The translations under genes were made by a program, and so were the position numbers. The notes under the pieces were generated by a model, which worked only from the letters and a program-made list of their open reading frames with translations, searched no databases and was not told the origin of the DNA. A DNA stretch of 64,000 bases from positions 1-64,000 of the forward strand of contig JAJRYT010000169.1 in the NCBI GenBank assembly GCA_024275635.1. The letters run 5' to 3'. Numbering within the stretch: the stretch's first letter is position 1; every line of letters starts with the position of its first letter. Below are positions 33,241-42,028 of this stretch, piece after piece. Source of the stretch: Chloroflexota bacterium (GTDB lineage: Bacteria; Chloroflexota; Anaerolineae; Promineifilales; Promineifilaceae).

Positions 33241-36087
33241 ATGAGCCAACTCCTGCACAACCTGACTGTCCTTTTTAACCGGGACGAACTGAAAACCCTG
33301 TGCCTTGAATTAGACGTCAACTTTGACGAACTGCCCGAAGGCGGCCTGACTGGCCAGGCCCGCGAGTTGATTCACCTGCTGCGGCGGCAAGACCGGTTGT
33401 TGGAACTGGTAAAAGCAGGCCAGGAGATGCGGCCCAACGCGGACTGGCCCGCCCCTGGCAAACTAGAAAGCGGCCTGCCCCCGGCCGAGACGCCGCCAGA
33501 GCTGCGCCCTTACCTGGAATTGATGCTGCGCCGCAGCAGCCGGCTGCCGCTGGTGCCGCTTGACCCGCAAGGCCGGGAGAGCGCCCATTTATCGCTGCGA
33601 CAGGTTTTCATCAACCTGAATGGCGATTTTGCTCACCAGGTTTACCGCGACGAAACCAAAGCGGACTATAAAGCGCATCTGTTTTTCAACGCCATTCTGG
33701 CCCACATCCATTACAACCAGCAGCTCATCTTGCTGGGCGATCCCGGTTCGGGGAAATCAACTTTGCTGCGTTATCTGGCCCACATTTTGGCCCAACATTG
33801 GCTGGAACCGGCCGGGGATTGGTTGGACAATCTGGCCTGGCCAGTGGGTATCAAGCGGTTCAAGGCGGAGGAGAGCGCGATCGTTTACAGTCGGGAATCC
33901 TATCTGGAAAAACATTTTGAGGCTGATGAGTTAACAGAGCGCCATTGGGTTTTGACGCCGCCGGTTCCCGTTTATATTGAACTGCGCGCGTTTGCCCGCT
34001 CCGGTTTTGACCCGGATTCGCCGCTGGCTTTGTGGCAGTTTGCCGGGCGGCAGTTGGAGCGGGATGGCTGTGCCCGCGCTTTGCCCGCGTTACAAGCTTT
34101 GGTAGAGCAAGGACGAGTCATCTTTTTGCTGGATGGGGTAGATGAAGTTCCGGTAAGAGAGCGGGGACGCATCTGGCAGGCGGTGGCCAATCTGGAACAG
34201 GGGGTGTGCGGCAGCAACCGTTGGCTGACGACTTGCCGGGTTCTCTCTTTTACGGCAGCGGAAGCGCCGGCCGGGGCGCCGGTGAAGACGTTAAGGCCCT
34301 TGGACGAGGGGCAAATTGAGCGCTTCATCGGCCGTTGGTATGGCGCTTTGGCCGAATTGGGGGAGATGAACCGGGAACAGGCTGACAATATGACGGCCAG
34401 TTTGCAGGCGGCGGCCCGGCGTCCCCAGTTGCAGCCGCTGGCCGCTAACCCGATGCTGTTGACCATCATGGCCATCGTGCAGACGTTTTACGGGGCGCTG
34501 CCCGATGAGCGGGCCAAGCTGTACCAGGCGTGCGTGGAGACGCTGCTGCTGCGCTGGCAGCGGCACAAGGAGCAGGACGCCGCCGCCGAACTGCCGGCCG
34601 AATTGACCGAACTGAACATCAGCCTGGAAAACCTGGAGCGGCTGTTGTGGGAGATCGCCTGGCAGGCGCACAATCAGAGCATTGGCCAGGAAGACGCCGC
34701 CGACATCCCGGAGACGGCGTTGATGACCCTGGCCCGGCGGCATTTGGGCAGTTGGGCCAGCGCCGAGAAGTTCCTGGCCTACACCGAACGGCGGGCCCAT
34801 TTGCTGGTGGGGCGGGGCGGGGTAGATAACCGGGTTTACACCTTTCCCCACCGTACTTTTCAGGAGTATCTGGCGGCGTGTTACCTGACGCCCGGCTTGC
34901 GGCTGCGGAAATTAGGGCCGGATTTGGCTGCCCAGGGGGATACCTGGCGCGAGGTGTTGAACCTAGCGGCGGGCGCGTTGGTGTATAACAAGAACAACCG
35001 GGAAATGGTGATGTTGGCGATAGAAGGCATTTTGCCGCGTCGTTTGCCCGACGATGCGGATGAAGGGGGCTGGTTCCGTATCTGGCGGGCGGCGGAGATG
35101 GCCTTGATTGTGGGGCGGGCGGCGCTGGAAAGTAACGATGTGGCGGAAGATTTGCTGCCCGCTTTGCGCGAACGCCTGGCCGCTTTGTTAGAGAAGGGGC
35201 GGTTGACGCCGCGCCAACGGGCCGAAGCGGGCGGTGCGCTGGGCTGGCTGGGCGACCCGCGCCCCGATGTGGCTTGTGCCATACCGGCGCTGGTGGACAT
35301 TCCGGCCGGGCCGTTTTTGATGGGCAGTGATAAAAAGGCAGATAAGCAGGCATACGATGATGAAGAGCCGCAGCACAGCTTGAATTTGCTTGCTTATGCC
35401 ATTGGTAAATATCCGGTGACGGTGGCCCAGTACCGCTGTTTTGTGGTTGCCGGGGGATATGACAACCGAGATTATTGGACGGAAGCAGGCTGGGAATACC
35501 GGCAAAAGGAAGGCTGGACAGAACCCCGTTATTGGCAAGCGCCGCGCTGGACAGTTCCCAATCATCCGGTAGTGGGGGTAAGCTGGTATGAAGCGGCGGC
35601 TTACTGTAACTGGCTGAAAGCGACGACTGGGCGCGATTTTCGTTTGCCGGATGAGGCGATGTGGGAGAAGGCGGCGCGGGGAACGGACGGCCGTCTCTAT
35701 CCCTGGGACAATGAATGGAACCCGGCTTATTTGAACGCCCACGAAACGGGAATCGGCCAGACGGCGGCGGTGGGGATGTTCCCGAACGGCCGTTCCCCGG
35801 CCGGGGTTTTTGATTTGAGCGGCGGCGTGTGGGAATGGATGTCAAGCCAATTTCGGCCGTATCCTTTTGACGCAGCCGATGGCCGTGAAGAGCCGGAAGG
35901 AGAGGCGCGGCGCGTCTTGCGCGGCGGTTCGTGGGCTTACGCCCGTTCCATCGCGCGCGCGGCTTCCCGTATCACGCCTTCACCCCCGGCGCCCGTGGCG
36001 GCAATGTCGGCCTCCGGGTGGCGCTGGCGTGCCGTTCCCCATCTCATTAAGAACACTGATCCCTGTTCTTGGCGGGCGAAGTGGTAA
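33241..36087 (+). CDS. NACHT NTPase fused to effector-associated domain and formylglycine-enzyme-like domain (frameshifted end)
   Basis: Probable conflict/signalling STAND-type protein. I use ATG 33241 (MSQLLHNLTVLFNRDELKTL) behind AAAGGTAG; the track starts 57 bp earlier. An N-terminal effector-associated-like domain (1-70) is followed by a NACHT NTPase with Walker A GDPGSGKS (about 168) and Walker B FLLDGVDEVP (about 295), a helical region (LLVGRGG...FPHRTFQEYLAACYL), and a formylglycine-generating-enzyme-like domain (about 680 on: IPAGPFLMGSD, GVSWYEAAAYCNWL, LPDEAMWEKAARG, GGVWEWMSS, VLRGGSW). After RAASR (35968) the frame is wrong: adding one base restores YHAFTPGARGGNVGLRVA..., the canonical end of this domain, with a stop at 36048-36050. 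So the last 38 residues of the ORF are probably out of frame. Confidence 0.85.
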   Translation: MSQLLHNLTVLFNRDELKTLCLELDVNFDELPEGGLTGQARELIHLLRRQDRLLELVKAGQEMRPNADWPAPGKLESGLPPAETPPELRPYLELMLRRSSRLPLVPLDPQGRESAHLSLRQVFINLNGDFAHQVYRDETKADYKAHLFFNAILAHIHYNQQLILLGDPGSGKSTLLRYLAHILAQHWLEPAGDWLDNLAWPVGIKRFKAEESAIVYSRESYLEKHFEADELTERHWVLTPPVPVYIELRAFARSGFDPDSPLALWQFAGRQLERDGCARALPALQALVEQGRVIFLLDGVDEVPVRERGRIWQAVANLEQGVCGSNRWLTTCRVLSFTAAEAPAGAPVKTLRPLDEGQIERFIGRWYGALAELGEMNREQADNMTASLQAAARRPQLQPLAANPMLLTIMAIVQTFYGALPDERAKLYQACVETLLLRWQRHKEQDAAAELPAELTELNISLENLERLLWEIAWQAHNQSIGQEDAADIPETALMTLARRHLGSWASAEKFLAYTERRAHLLVGRGGVDNRVYTFPHRTFQEYLAACYLTPGLRLRKLGPDLAAQGDTWREVLNLAAGALVYNKNNREMVMLAIEGILPRRLPDDADEGGWFRIWRAAEMALIVGRAALESNDVAEDLLPALRERLAALLEKGRLTPRQRAEAGGALGWLGDPRPDVACAIPALVDIPAGPFLMGSDKKADKQAYDDEEPQHSLNLLAYAIGKYPVTVAQYRCFVVAGGYDNRDYWTEAGWEYRQKEGWTEPRYWQAPRWTVPNHPVVGVSWYEAAAYCNWLKATTGRDFRLPDEAMWEKAARGTDGRLYPWDNEWNPAYLNAHETGIGQTAAVGMFPNGRSPAGVFDLSGGVWEWMSSQFRPYPFDAADGREEPEGEARRVLRGGSWAYARSIARAASRITPSPPAPVAAMSASGWRWRAVPHLIKNTDPCSWRAKW

Positions 36088-36187
36088 CGAAGTCCCGCCC
36101 CTCGCGCGTTAGCGCGATCGCCGCAAATTTGGCAGCTGTCCAATGGTTGCGGCCGGTAGGCCGTTCGTTTAGTCGAGAGAAATCCGC

Positions 36188-36221
36188 GCCATCCCACCCC
36201 GACGGGAATGGTTGGGATGGC
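36188..36221 (+). terminator. Possible terminator after the NACHT-FGE gene
   Basis: GCCATCCCA and TGGGATGGC form a 9-bp stem around 16 bases, followed by GGCTTTTGG. It lies 138 bp past the reconstructed stop at 36050. The T-run is short. Confidence 0.4.
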
Positions 36222-36250
36222 GGCTTTTGGGGAGGGTGTACGAACAAGTT

Positions 36251-36313
36251 GGCAACGTCTTTGGGTTTGGCGATGCCATTGGGTTTGGCAACGCCTTTGG
36301 GTTTGGCAACGCC
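36251..36313. repeat. 18-bp tandem repeat (GGCAACGCCTTTGGGTTT)
   Basis: Three full copies and a partial fourth, with a few substitutions. The unit is a multiple of three, but no supported ORF uses it. Confidence 0.75.
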
Positions 36314-36457
36314 AACCCCCTACGTCAGGCCGCAATGGTAGGGGCATGGCGCGGCCATGCCCAACACGGCCGTGCCCAGTAACGTTGTAAACATGTTTGA
36401 CAACTTGGTCGTAGACCCTTTTGGGGAGATGGGCTACTTTATACGGCCGTATCCCGC

Positions 36458-36463
36458 TATAAT
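36458..36463 (+). promoter_or_regulatory. Possible -10 box (TATAAT) of hisS
   Basis: Consensus TATAAT 39 bp before the hisS start. The -35 region at the right distance (TACTTT) is weak. A consensus TTGACA at 36397 is too far away to pair with it. Confidence 0.4.
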
Positions 36464-36501
36464 AGGGGCTGATTTGTTCACAATTACCTTGGAGGTTTCT
36501 T

Positions 36502-37794
36502 TTGGCAAACTTACAACGCGCCAAAGGTATGCAAGACGTTCTGCCCGAAGATCGGCATTATTGGGATTGGATCGTTCAAACGGCCGCCGACCTGGCCCGC
36601 CGCTATGGGTTCCAACGCATAGACATTCCCGTCATCGAATATACCGACCTCTTCGCGCGGGGGATGGGGACGGCGTCTGACGTCTTTGTGCAGAAAGAGA
36701 TGTATACCATCGCCGAACCGGACGGCGCCAGCATTACCCTGCGGCCGGAATTTACGGCCGGGCTGGTCCGCGCTTACATCCAAAATGGGATGGGAAGCTG
36801 GCCGCAGCCGGTGAAGTTGTTCACTTTTGGGCCCATCTTCCGCCGCGAACGGCCGCAAGCGGGCCGCTACCGCCAACACAGCCAGTTCGACATCGAAATT
36901 TTAGGGGAAACCGACCCGGCGGCCGACCTGGAAGTGATGATGGCAGCGATGAATTTTTGCCGCGCTCTGGGATATAAAGGATTGACCTTCCAACTGAACA
37001 GCACTGGCTGCCCTGCGTGCAAGCCGGGCTACATCAAAGCCCTCAAAACCTACCTGGCGGCCCATGCCGACAAGCTGGCTCCCGTTGATAAGGAACGGCT
37101 GGCAAAAAATCCGCTGCGTGTGTTGGACAGCAAAGAGAAGGGGATGGATGAATTGTTGGCCGATGCGCCGCACATCATTGATTATCTTTGCCAAGATTGC
37201 GAAACCCATTTTGCCGATTTGCGCCTCTTGTTGGATGCGCTGGAGCAATCTTACGCCATCAATTTCCGGTTGGTGCGGGGGATTGATTATTACACCAAAA
37301 CGGTGTTTGAAGTGTGGGCCGAAGGGATTGGGGCGCAGTCTGCTATTTTCGGCGGCGGCCGGTATGACGGATTGGCTGAGGCGATTGGCGGCTCGTCTAC
37401 GCCGGGCGTCGGTTTTGGCTGCGGTATTGAACGGGTTGTGTTGGGGTTGAAGGAGCAGAACATTGCCCCGCCCCAGCCGGACATGCCGCCGGTTCTGGTA
37501 GCCCATTTTGGCGGCGCAACGAAAACGGCCGCCGTCCAATTGGCTTTCCAACTGCGCGCGGCGGGCATTGGCGCGCGGCTGGCGTTTGCCCGCGCGCGGC
37601 GCAGTTTGAAGAGCCAGATGCGCGAGGCGAATAAGCACAACATTCGTTATGTTCTCATCCTGGGCGAGTCGGAGTTGAGTGAGGGGATGGCAGCGGTACG
37701 GCCGTTAGACGGCGGCGAGCAAACCCGCATCCCATTGGCAGAACTGCCCAACTGGCTAAAGGCAGAAATCAGAAGGCAGAAGGCAGAAGGTTAA
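36502..37794 (+). CDS. hisS: Histidyl-tRNA synthetase
   Basis: 430-aa class II synthetase charging tRNA-His. TTG start behind GGAGGTTTCTT, the same arrangement as gyrA. Motif 2 is LFTFGPIFRRERPQAGRYRQHSQFDIEI; the histidine-specific loop is RLVRGIDYYTKTVFEVW; motif 3 is GVGFGCGIERVVLGL. The C-terminal anticodon domain follows (about 330-420, ALHFGG... style VLVAHFGGATKTAAVQLA). HisS is normally dimeric. Downstream of it, 41 bp on, nadK follows on the same strand, so co-transcription is possible. Confidence 0.96.
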   Translation: MANLQRAKGMQDVLPEDRHYWDWIVQTAADLARRYGFQRIDIPVIEYTDLFARGMGTASDVFVQKEMYTIAEPDGASITLRPEFTAGLVRAYIQNGMGSWPQPVKLFTFGPIFRRERPQAGRYRQHSQFDIEILGETDPAADLEVMMAAMNFCRALGYKGLTFQLNSTGCPACKPGYIKALKTYLAAHADKLAPVDKERLAKNPLRVLDSKEKGMDELLADAPHIIDYLCQDCETHFADLRLLLDALEQSYAINFRLVRGIDYYTKTVFEVWAEGIGAQSAIFGGGRYDGLAEAIGGSSTPGVGFGCGIERVVLGLKEQNIAPPQPDMPPVLVAHFGGATKTAAVQLAFQLRAAGIGARLAFARARRSLKSQMREANKHNIRYVLILGESELSEGMAAVRPLDGGEQTRIPLAELPNWLKAEIRRQKAEG

Positions 37795-37838
37795 CCGCGC
37801 GCACTTGCCACTTTGCACTTTGCACTTAACAGTTCATT

Positions 37839-38675
37839 ATGACCCGTATCGGCATTGTGTATCAATCAAAAAAACCGGCCGCGAAGCCGGTCGCGGCTGA
37901 AATTGCCGGCTGGTTGGCCGAACAGGGAATTGACTCCTGGGTAAGTTCGACCTGGGATGAAGACAGCGCCAACGGTAACATGGGGGATACCTCTTTGTTG
38001 GTTGTGTTAGGCGGCGACGGTTCGACTTTGCACGCGGCGCGGCTGGCGATTTCACACAGCGTACCGATTTTTGGCGTTAATATGGGACGGGTGGGCTTTT
38101 TGAGCGAGGCCCAGCCGCATAATTGGCGAGAACGGTTGAGTCAGGTGTTGGCCGGGGAGTATTGGGTAGAGAATCGGTTGATGCTTCATGCGGCGTTGCA
38201 GAGGGACGGCCGTATCCTCAATACCTTCACCGCGCTCAATGATTTGGTGGTTGGGCGCGGTGAACACGTGCGTATTTTGCGGATGGAACTGCGTGTTGAT
38301 GGCGATCTGGTCACCACTTACGCCGCCGATGCCTTGATTGTAGCCACGCCTACGGGTTCCACTGCCTACTCAATGGCCGCCGGCGGCCCCATGCTGCCGC
38401 CGCGGTTGATGAACTTCATTGTCACGCCGGTTGCTGCGCACCTTACTCTGAATCGGCCGTTAGTTTTACATGAAGAGGCCGAGATTTCCATCAAAGTGCA
38501 GATGGATCATGAAGCGCTGCTGACGGCCGACGGCCAGGATGCAGTCAAGCTGCAAGACGGCGACCTGATCATCATCAAAAAACATGCCAATGTCTGTTGT
38601 TTTGCCCGTGTGGAAAGTTCGGGTTATTTTTATCGCCGGTTGATGCGCCGGCTGGGATTTGGACGGCCGGATTGA
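37839..38675 (+). CDS. nadK: NAD kinase
   Basis: 278-aa kinase making NADP from NAD and ATP or polyphosphate. The diagnostic GGDG motif is VVLGGDGSTLHAARL (about residues 50-64, Ser replacing the usual Thr), and the NAD-binding PTGSTAYSMAAGGP motif is at about 166-180. N-terminal MTRIGIVYQSKKPAA is the usual beta-strand start. The gap from hisS holds GGCAGAA and TTGCACTT tandem words. A large repeat block follows. Confidence 0.95.
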   Translation: MTRIGIVYQSKKPAAKPVAAEIAGWLAEQGIDSWVSSTWDEDSANGNMGDTSLLVVLGGDGSTLHAARLAISHSVPIFGVNMGRVGFLSEAQPHNWRERLSQVLAGEYWVENRLMLHAALQRDGRILNTFTALNDLVVGRGEHVRILRMELRVDGDLVTTYAADALIVATPTGSTAYSMAAGGPMLPPRLMNFIVTPVAAHLTLNRPLVLHEEAEISIKVQMDHEALLTADGQDAVKLQDGDLIIIKKHANVCCFARVESSGYFYRRLMRRLGFGRPD

Positions 38676-39058
38676 GACTGAAGACGGAAGATTGAAGGTT
38701 GAAGATTGAAGACGGAAGATTGAAGATTGAAGATTGAAGATTGAAGATTGAAGATTGAAGATTGAAGATTGAAGACGGAAGATTGAAGATTGAAGATTGA
38801 AGACGGAAGATTGAAGATTGAAGACGGAAGATTGAAGATTGAAGATTGAAGATTGAAGACGGAAGATTGAAGATTGAAGACGGAAGATTGAAGATTGAAG
38901 ATTGAAGATTGAAGACGGAAGATTGAAGATTGGGGATTGGTGACTGGAGATTAGCCCGATCTCTAATCTTTAATCTTTAATCTTTAATCTTTAATCTTTA
39001 ATCTTTAATCTTTAATCTCTAATCTTTAATCTTTAATCTCTAATCTTTAATCTCCAAT
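38676..39058. repeat. Large fold-back repeat block: GATTGAAG array then TTAATCT array
   Basis: 38684-38934 is an array of 7- to 8-base units GATTGAA/GATTGAAG with interspersed GACGGAA. 38957-39056 is an array of the approximate complement, AATCTTTAATCT. The two halves can pair as one very long hairpin or cruciform. There are no spacers of CRISPR type. It fills the nadK-39101 gap and is the largest of the word-repeat gaps in the window. Confidence 0.92.
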
Positions 39059-39100
39059 CCAAGTTACGTAGATTATTTATTTAATACGCATTCCTAAGGT

Positions 39101-40102
39101 ATGGATATGACAATAAGCGGACCACGACTGCGATCATTGCTGCGGCAGGCGGAAAAGGCGGCCGATTCCGGCAAGCGGGCGGCGGCCAGAACACTTTATC
39201 GCCAAATTCTTGAGGAAGCGCCAGAGTCGGAAGCGGCCTGGCTGGGTTTGGCCGGAGTTACATTTGAACTGGCTGAGAAAACGGCCGTTTATGAACGTAT
39301 CTTACAAATCAACCCGGATAATGAGGCTGCCAAAACGGGACTGACCCAACTGCGGGGCGATCCCATTCCAGTGGAAGACGAGGCAGACCCGTTTGAGCAA
39401 TCCCGGGAATGGTTGAAGACGGCCACTGCGCCGGCAACTGAAAAGAAAGCGGCCGTTCCCGAACCTGAGCCTAAACCTGAGCCTAAACCGGTGGCGGAAA
39501 CGGCCGTTCATGACCACGATCATGACCACGACCCCATCGCCGCCGCCGGAGATGATTTCGACCTGTTTTGTTACCGTCATCCGAACCGCGAAACGTCTCT
39601 GCGCTGCTACAACTGCGGCCAGCCCATCTGCATCAGCTGCGCCGTCAAAACCCCCGTCGGCTACAGCTGCCCGGACTGCATCCGCGATTTGCAGAAAAAC
39701 TATTACACGATTACGCTGCTGGATTACATCATTGCCTTCATTGTTGCCCTGCCTTTATCCATCATCGCCGCTTACCTGGTCGGCTTTTTAGGCTTTTTTG
39801 TCATTTTCGTAGCGCCGGTTGCTGGCACACTGATTGGCCGGATCGTTTTCTGGGCCGTGCGGCGGCGGCGCGGGCGCTGGCTGGCGCATCTTGTGGGTGC
39901 GACCGTTGTTTTGGGGGCGATTATTGCCCAAGCAGGCCCTTTTCTCCTTTCTGTGGCGATGGCGCTGCTGCTGTCTCCGGAACAGATTGCGGCTGCCGGA
40001 GGAATGACGAGTTTGCTGTTACGCGGCGGAGGCTCACTGATTTGGACAGGATTTTACGCATTTCTGGCGGCGGGCGCCGCCTACTATTTTGTAAAGGTGT
40101 GA
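39101..40102 (+). CDS. Membrane protein with TPR-like N-terminus and B-box-type zinc finger
   Basis: 333-aa protein of unknown function. Residues 10-90 look like two TPR-type helical pairs (AEKAADSGKRAAARTLYRQIL, AVYERILQINPDNEAAKTGL). A Pro/Glu-rich linker with a His-Asp run (HDHDHDHD, about 140-147) follows. Then a B-box-like zinc finger: CYRHPNRETSLRCYNCGQPICISCAVKTPVGYSCPDC (about 158-195). The C-terminal 130 residues are about four hydrophobic helices. ATG 39107 (MTISGPRLRS) is better spaced from AAGG than the track start at 39101. It has no operon partner apart from recN downstream. Confidence 0.75.
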   Translation: MDMTISGPRLRSLLRQAEKAADSGKRAAARTLYRQILEEAPESEAAWLGLAGVTFELAEKTAVYERILQINPDNEAAKTGLTQLRGDPIPVEDEADPFEQSREWLKTATAPATEKKAAVPEPEPKPEPKPVAETAVHDHDHDHDPIAAAGDDFDLFCYRHPNRETSLRCYNCGQPICISCAVKTPVGYSCPDCIRDLQKNYYTITLLDYIIAFIVALPLSIIAAYLVGFLGFFVIFVAPVAGTLIGRIVFWAVRRRRGRWLAHLVGATVVLGAIIAQAGPFLLSVAMALLLSPEQIAAAGGMTSLLLRGGGSLIWTGFYAFLAAGAAYYFVKV

Positions 40103-40162
40103 TGAGCAAGAACAAGAGGAAGCGCGCTTTCTCATCCTCGCGCTCAATGCGCTATCTTTCCT

Positions 40163-41926
40163 ATGTTAACAGAGCTTTATATTCGTAATTTTGCCATCAT
40201 TGATGAACTGCGGCTGCCGATTGCACCCGGATTTAATGTGTTAACCGGGGAAACCGGGGCCGGTAAATCTATCATTTTGGATGCGGTGACGTTGGTTTTG
40301 GGCGGCCGCGCCGACCTGACGGCGATTCGGGCCGGGTGTAGTGAGGCGCATGTGGAAGCGACGTTTACACTTAGTCCGGCGGCTCAAGTGATGATCGCGC
40401 CTTTGCTGGCCGATGAGGGGTTGGATGATGAGGCCGGGGATGCCTTGCTGTTGGCGCGGGAGTTGCGGGCGAACGGCCGTAATATTTCCCGTGTGAACGG
40501 CCGTACTGTTACCCTGGCCCTGCTGCGCCAGATTGCCGCTCCCTTGATTGACATTCATGGACAGGGGGAACACCTTTCCCTGCTCAAACCCCGTTCTCAT
40601 CTGCCCTTGCTGGATTCGTATGCGAGGTTGACGGCGGAGCGAACGGCCGTTGCCCGCGAAGTGAACCAACTACATAAACTCCAGCGCGAATTAGAGGCGC
40701 TGCGGCGCGATGAGCGCATCCTGGCCCAGCGCATAGACATGCTCCAATTCCAGGTAAAAGAGATCGACGCCGCCAAACTGGAACCCGGCGAAGAAGAGGA
40801 ACTGCGGGCCGAGCGCGCCCGGTTGGCCAACGTGGAACAAATCATGCGCCATGCCGGCGAAGCGCTGCGGCTCATGAACGGCATAGATGATGATTCCCAG
40901 TCCATCGGCGACATGGTAGGGCAGGCAGAACGCGCGTTAGACCAATTGGCCCGATTCGATGCGTCGCGGGTCTCCCTGCTGGAACGGTGGCAGGGATTGG
41001 CTTTCCAACTAGAGGAACTGGTGACGGAGCTGGATGATTACCAGCAAGAATTGGAATTCAACCCCGCCCGTCTCAATGAGGTGGAAGAGCGGCTGGAACT
41101 GATCGCCAGTTTGAAGCGGAAATATGGCCCGGATATTCCGGCGGTATTGGCTTTGCGTGACCGGGCGGCGGCGGAATTAGAAACTATCAACCGGAGCGAA
41201 GAGCGGGCGGCTGAACTGGACGCGGCGCAAGATCGTTACTTGCGCCGCGTCGGCCAGATGGCCCAGGCATTGTCGCAAAAACGGCGGGCGGCGGCGGAGA
41301 AGCTGTCCGCGGTGGCGGAACAGCAGTTAGCTGATTTGCGAATGGAAGGAACGCGATTTCAGGTTGATTTTCAAGTGGAGCCGCTTGAGGATGGCGCTTA
41401 TGTGGGCGAACAGCGGCTGGCGTTCGACCAGACGGGTATTGATCGGGCCGAATTTCTGCTCTCGACAAATCCGGGCGAGCCGCTGAAGCCGATGGCGAAG
41501 ATCGCCAGCGGCGGTGAGACGGCGCGGCTGATGCTGGCGCTGAAAACGGCGCTCACAGCAGTGGATGCCACCCCGACGTTGATTTTTGATGAGATTGACC
41601 AGGGGATTGGCGGCCGGGTGGGGGATATTGTGGGGCGCAAGTTGTGGCGGTTAACGGCCGCTGCCGAGCATCAGGTTATTGTCGTGACCCATTTGCCCCA
41701 GTTGGCCGGGTATGGCGACGTCCATTACCGGGTCCGCAAACAGGTGAATGACGGCCGCACGATCACGGCCGTTCAGCAGTTGGATGATGACGGCCGTATT
41801 GAAGAACTGGCCGCCATGCTGGGCACGCAAGGCGAACACGCCCGTGGCGGCGCCGCCAACATCCTCCAACAAGCCGCCAAAGCGAAGGCAGAAATCAAAG
41901 GTCAGAAGAATAAAAATAATTCCTGA
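40163..41926 (+). CDS. recN: DNA repair protein RecN
   Basis: 587-aa SMC-like protein for double-strand-break repair. Walker A is LTGETGAGKSIILDAVTLVLGGRAD at the N-terminus; a central coiled coil spans about 160-370; the ABC signature is ASGGETARLMLALKTAL and Walker B TLIFDEIDQGIGGRVG, followed by the H-loop VIVVTHLPQLA. Length is normal. The C-terminus ends in a Lys/Asn-rich tail where the intergenic GGCAGAAATCA words begin. No LexA-type operator was recognised upstream. Confidence 0.96.
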   Translation: MLTELYIRNFAIIDELRLPIAPGFNVLTGETGAGKSIILDAVTLVLGGRADLTAIRAGCSEAHVEATFTLSPAAQVMIAPLLADEGLDDEAGDALLLARELRANGRNISRVNGRTVTLALLRQIAAPLIDIHGQGEHLSLLKPRSHLPLLDSYARLTAERTAVAREVNQLHKLQRELEALRRDERILAQRIDMLQFQVKEIDAAKLEPGEEEELRAERARLANVEQIMRHAGEALRLMNGIDDDSQSIGDMVGQAERALDQLARFDASRVSLLERWQGLAFQLEELVTELDDYQQELEFNPARLNEVEERLELIASLKRKYGPDIPAVLALRDRAAAELETINRSEERAAELDAAQDRYLRRVGQMAQALSQKRRAAAEKLSAVAEQQLADLRMEGTRFQVDFQVEPLEDGAYVGEQRLAFDQTGIDRAEFLLSTNPGEPLKPMAKIASGGETARLMLALKTALTAVDATPTLIFDEIDQGIGGRVGDIVGRKLWRLTAAAEHQVIVVTHLPQLAGYGDVHYRVRKQVNDGRTITAVQQLDDDGRIEELAAMLGTQGEHARGGAANILQQAAKAKAEIKGQKNKNNS

Positions 41927-41949
41927 CGTAAGCGTTCACTCCCCCCTGG

Positions 41950-42011
41950 AGACTTTTGAAGTTTTGACGCCATATATAGTTGTGTACCCGACTGCAAAAC
42001 TTCAAAAGTCT
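41950..42011. terminator. Hairpin with 17-bp perfect arms between convergent recN and ctpA
   Basis: AGACTTTTGAAGTTTTG (41950-41966) pairs exactly with CAAAACTTCAAAAGTCT (41995-42011) across 28 bases; GTTCTTTTCC follows. It lies 24 bp after the recN stop and 18 bp past the stop of the opposite gene, so it could terminate both. The loop end TGTGTACCCGACTGC recurs at 61742-61756, which marks the element as a dispersed repeat. Confidence 0.7.
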
Positions 42012-42028
42012 GTTCTTTTCCTGACGCT

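Larger units (their letters stand above)
36088..36501. other. Intergenic region before hisS with hairpin and 18-bp repeats
   Basis: No gene is supportable. It contains a 9-bp hairpin (36188-36221), a short tandem repeat (36251-36313), and a possible hisS promoter with TATAAT at 36458. ORFs 36047..36247, 36069..36341 and 35937..36524 are mutually overlapping and unrecognisable. Confidence 0.55.

Noticed and set aside
34619-35845. 408-aa minus-strand ORF over the NACHT-FGE gene
   Set aside because: Pro/Ser/Arg-rich antisense shadow; no recognisable domain, while the plus strand encodes clear NACHT and FGE motifs.
38676-39058. CRISPR array
   Set aside because: The units are contiguous 7-8 base words without spacers, no cas genes are present, and the second half is the complement of the first. 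The 51590 array is rejected for the same reason.
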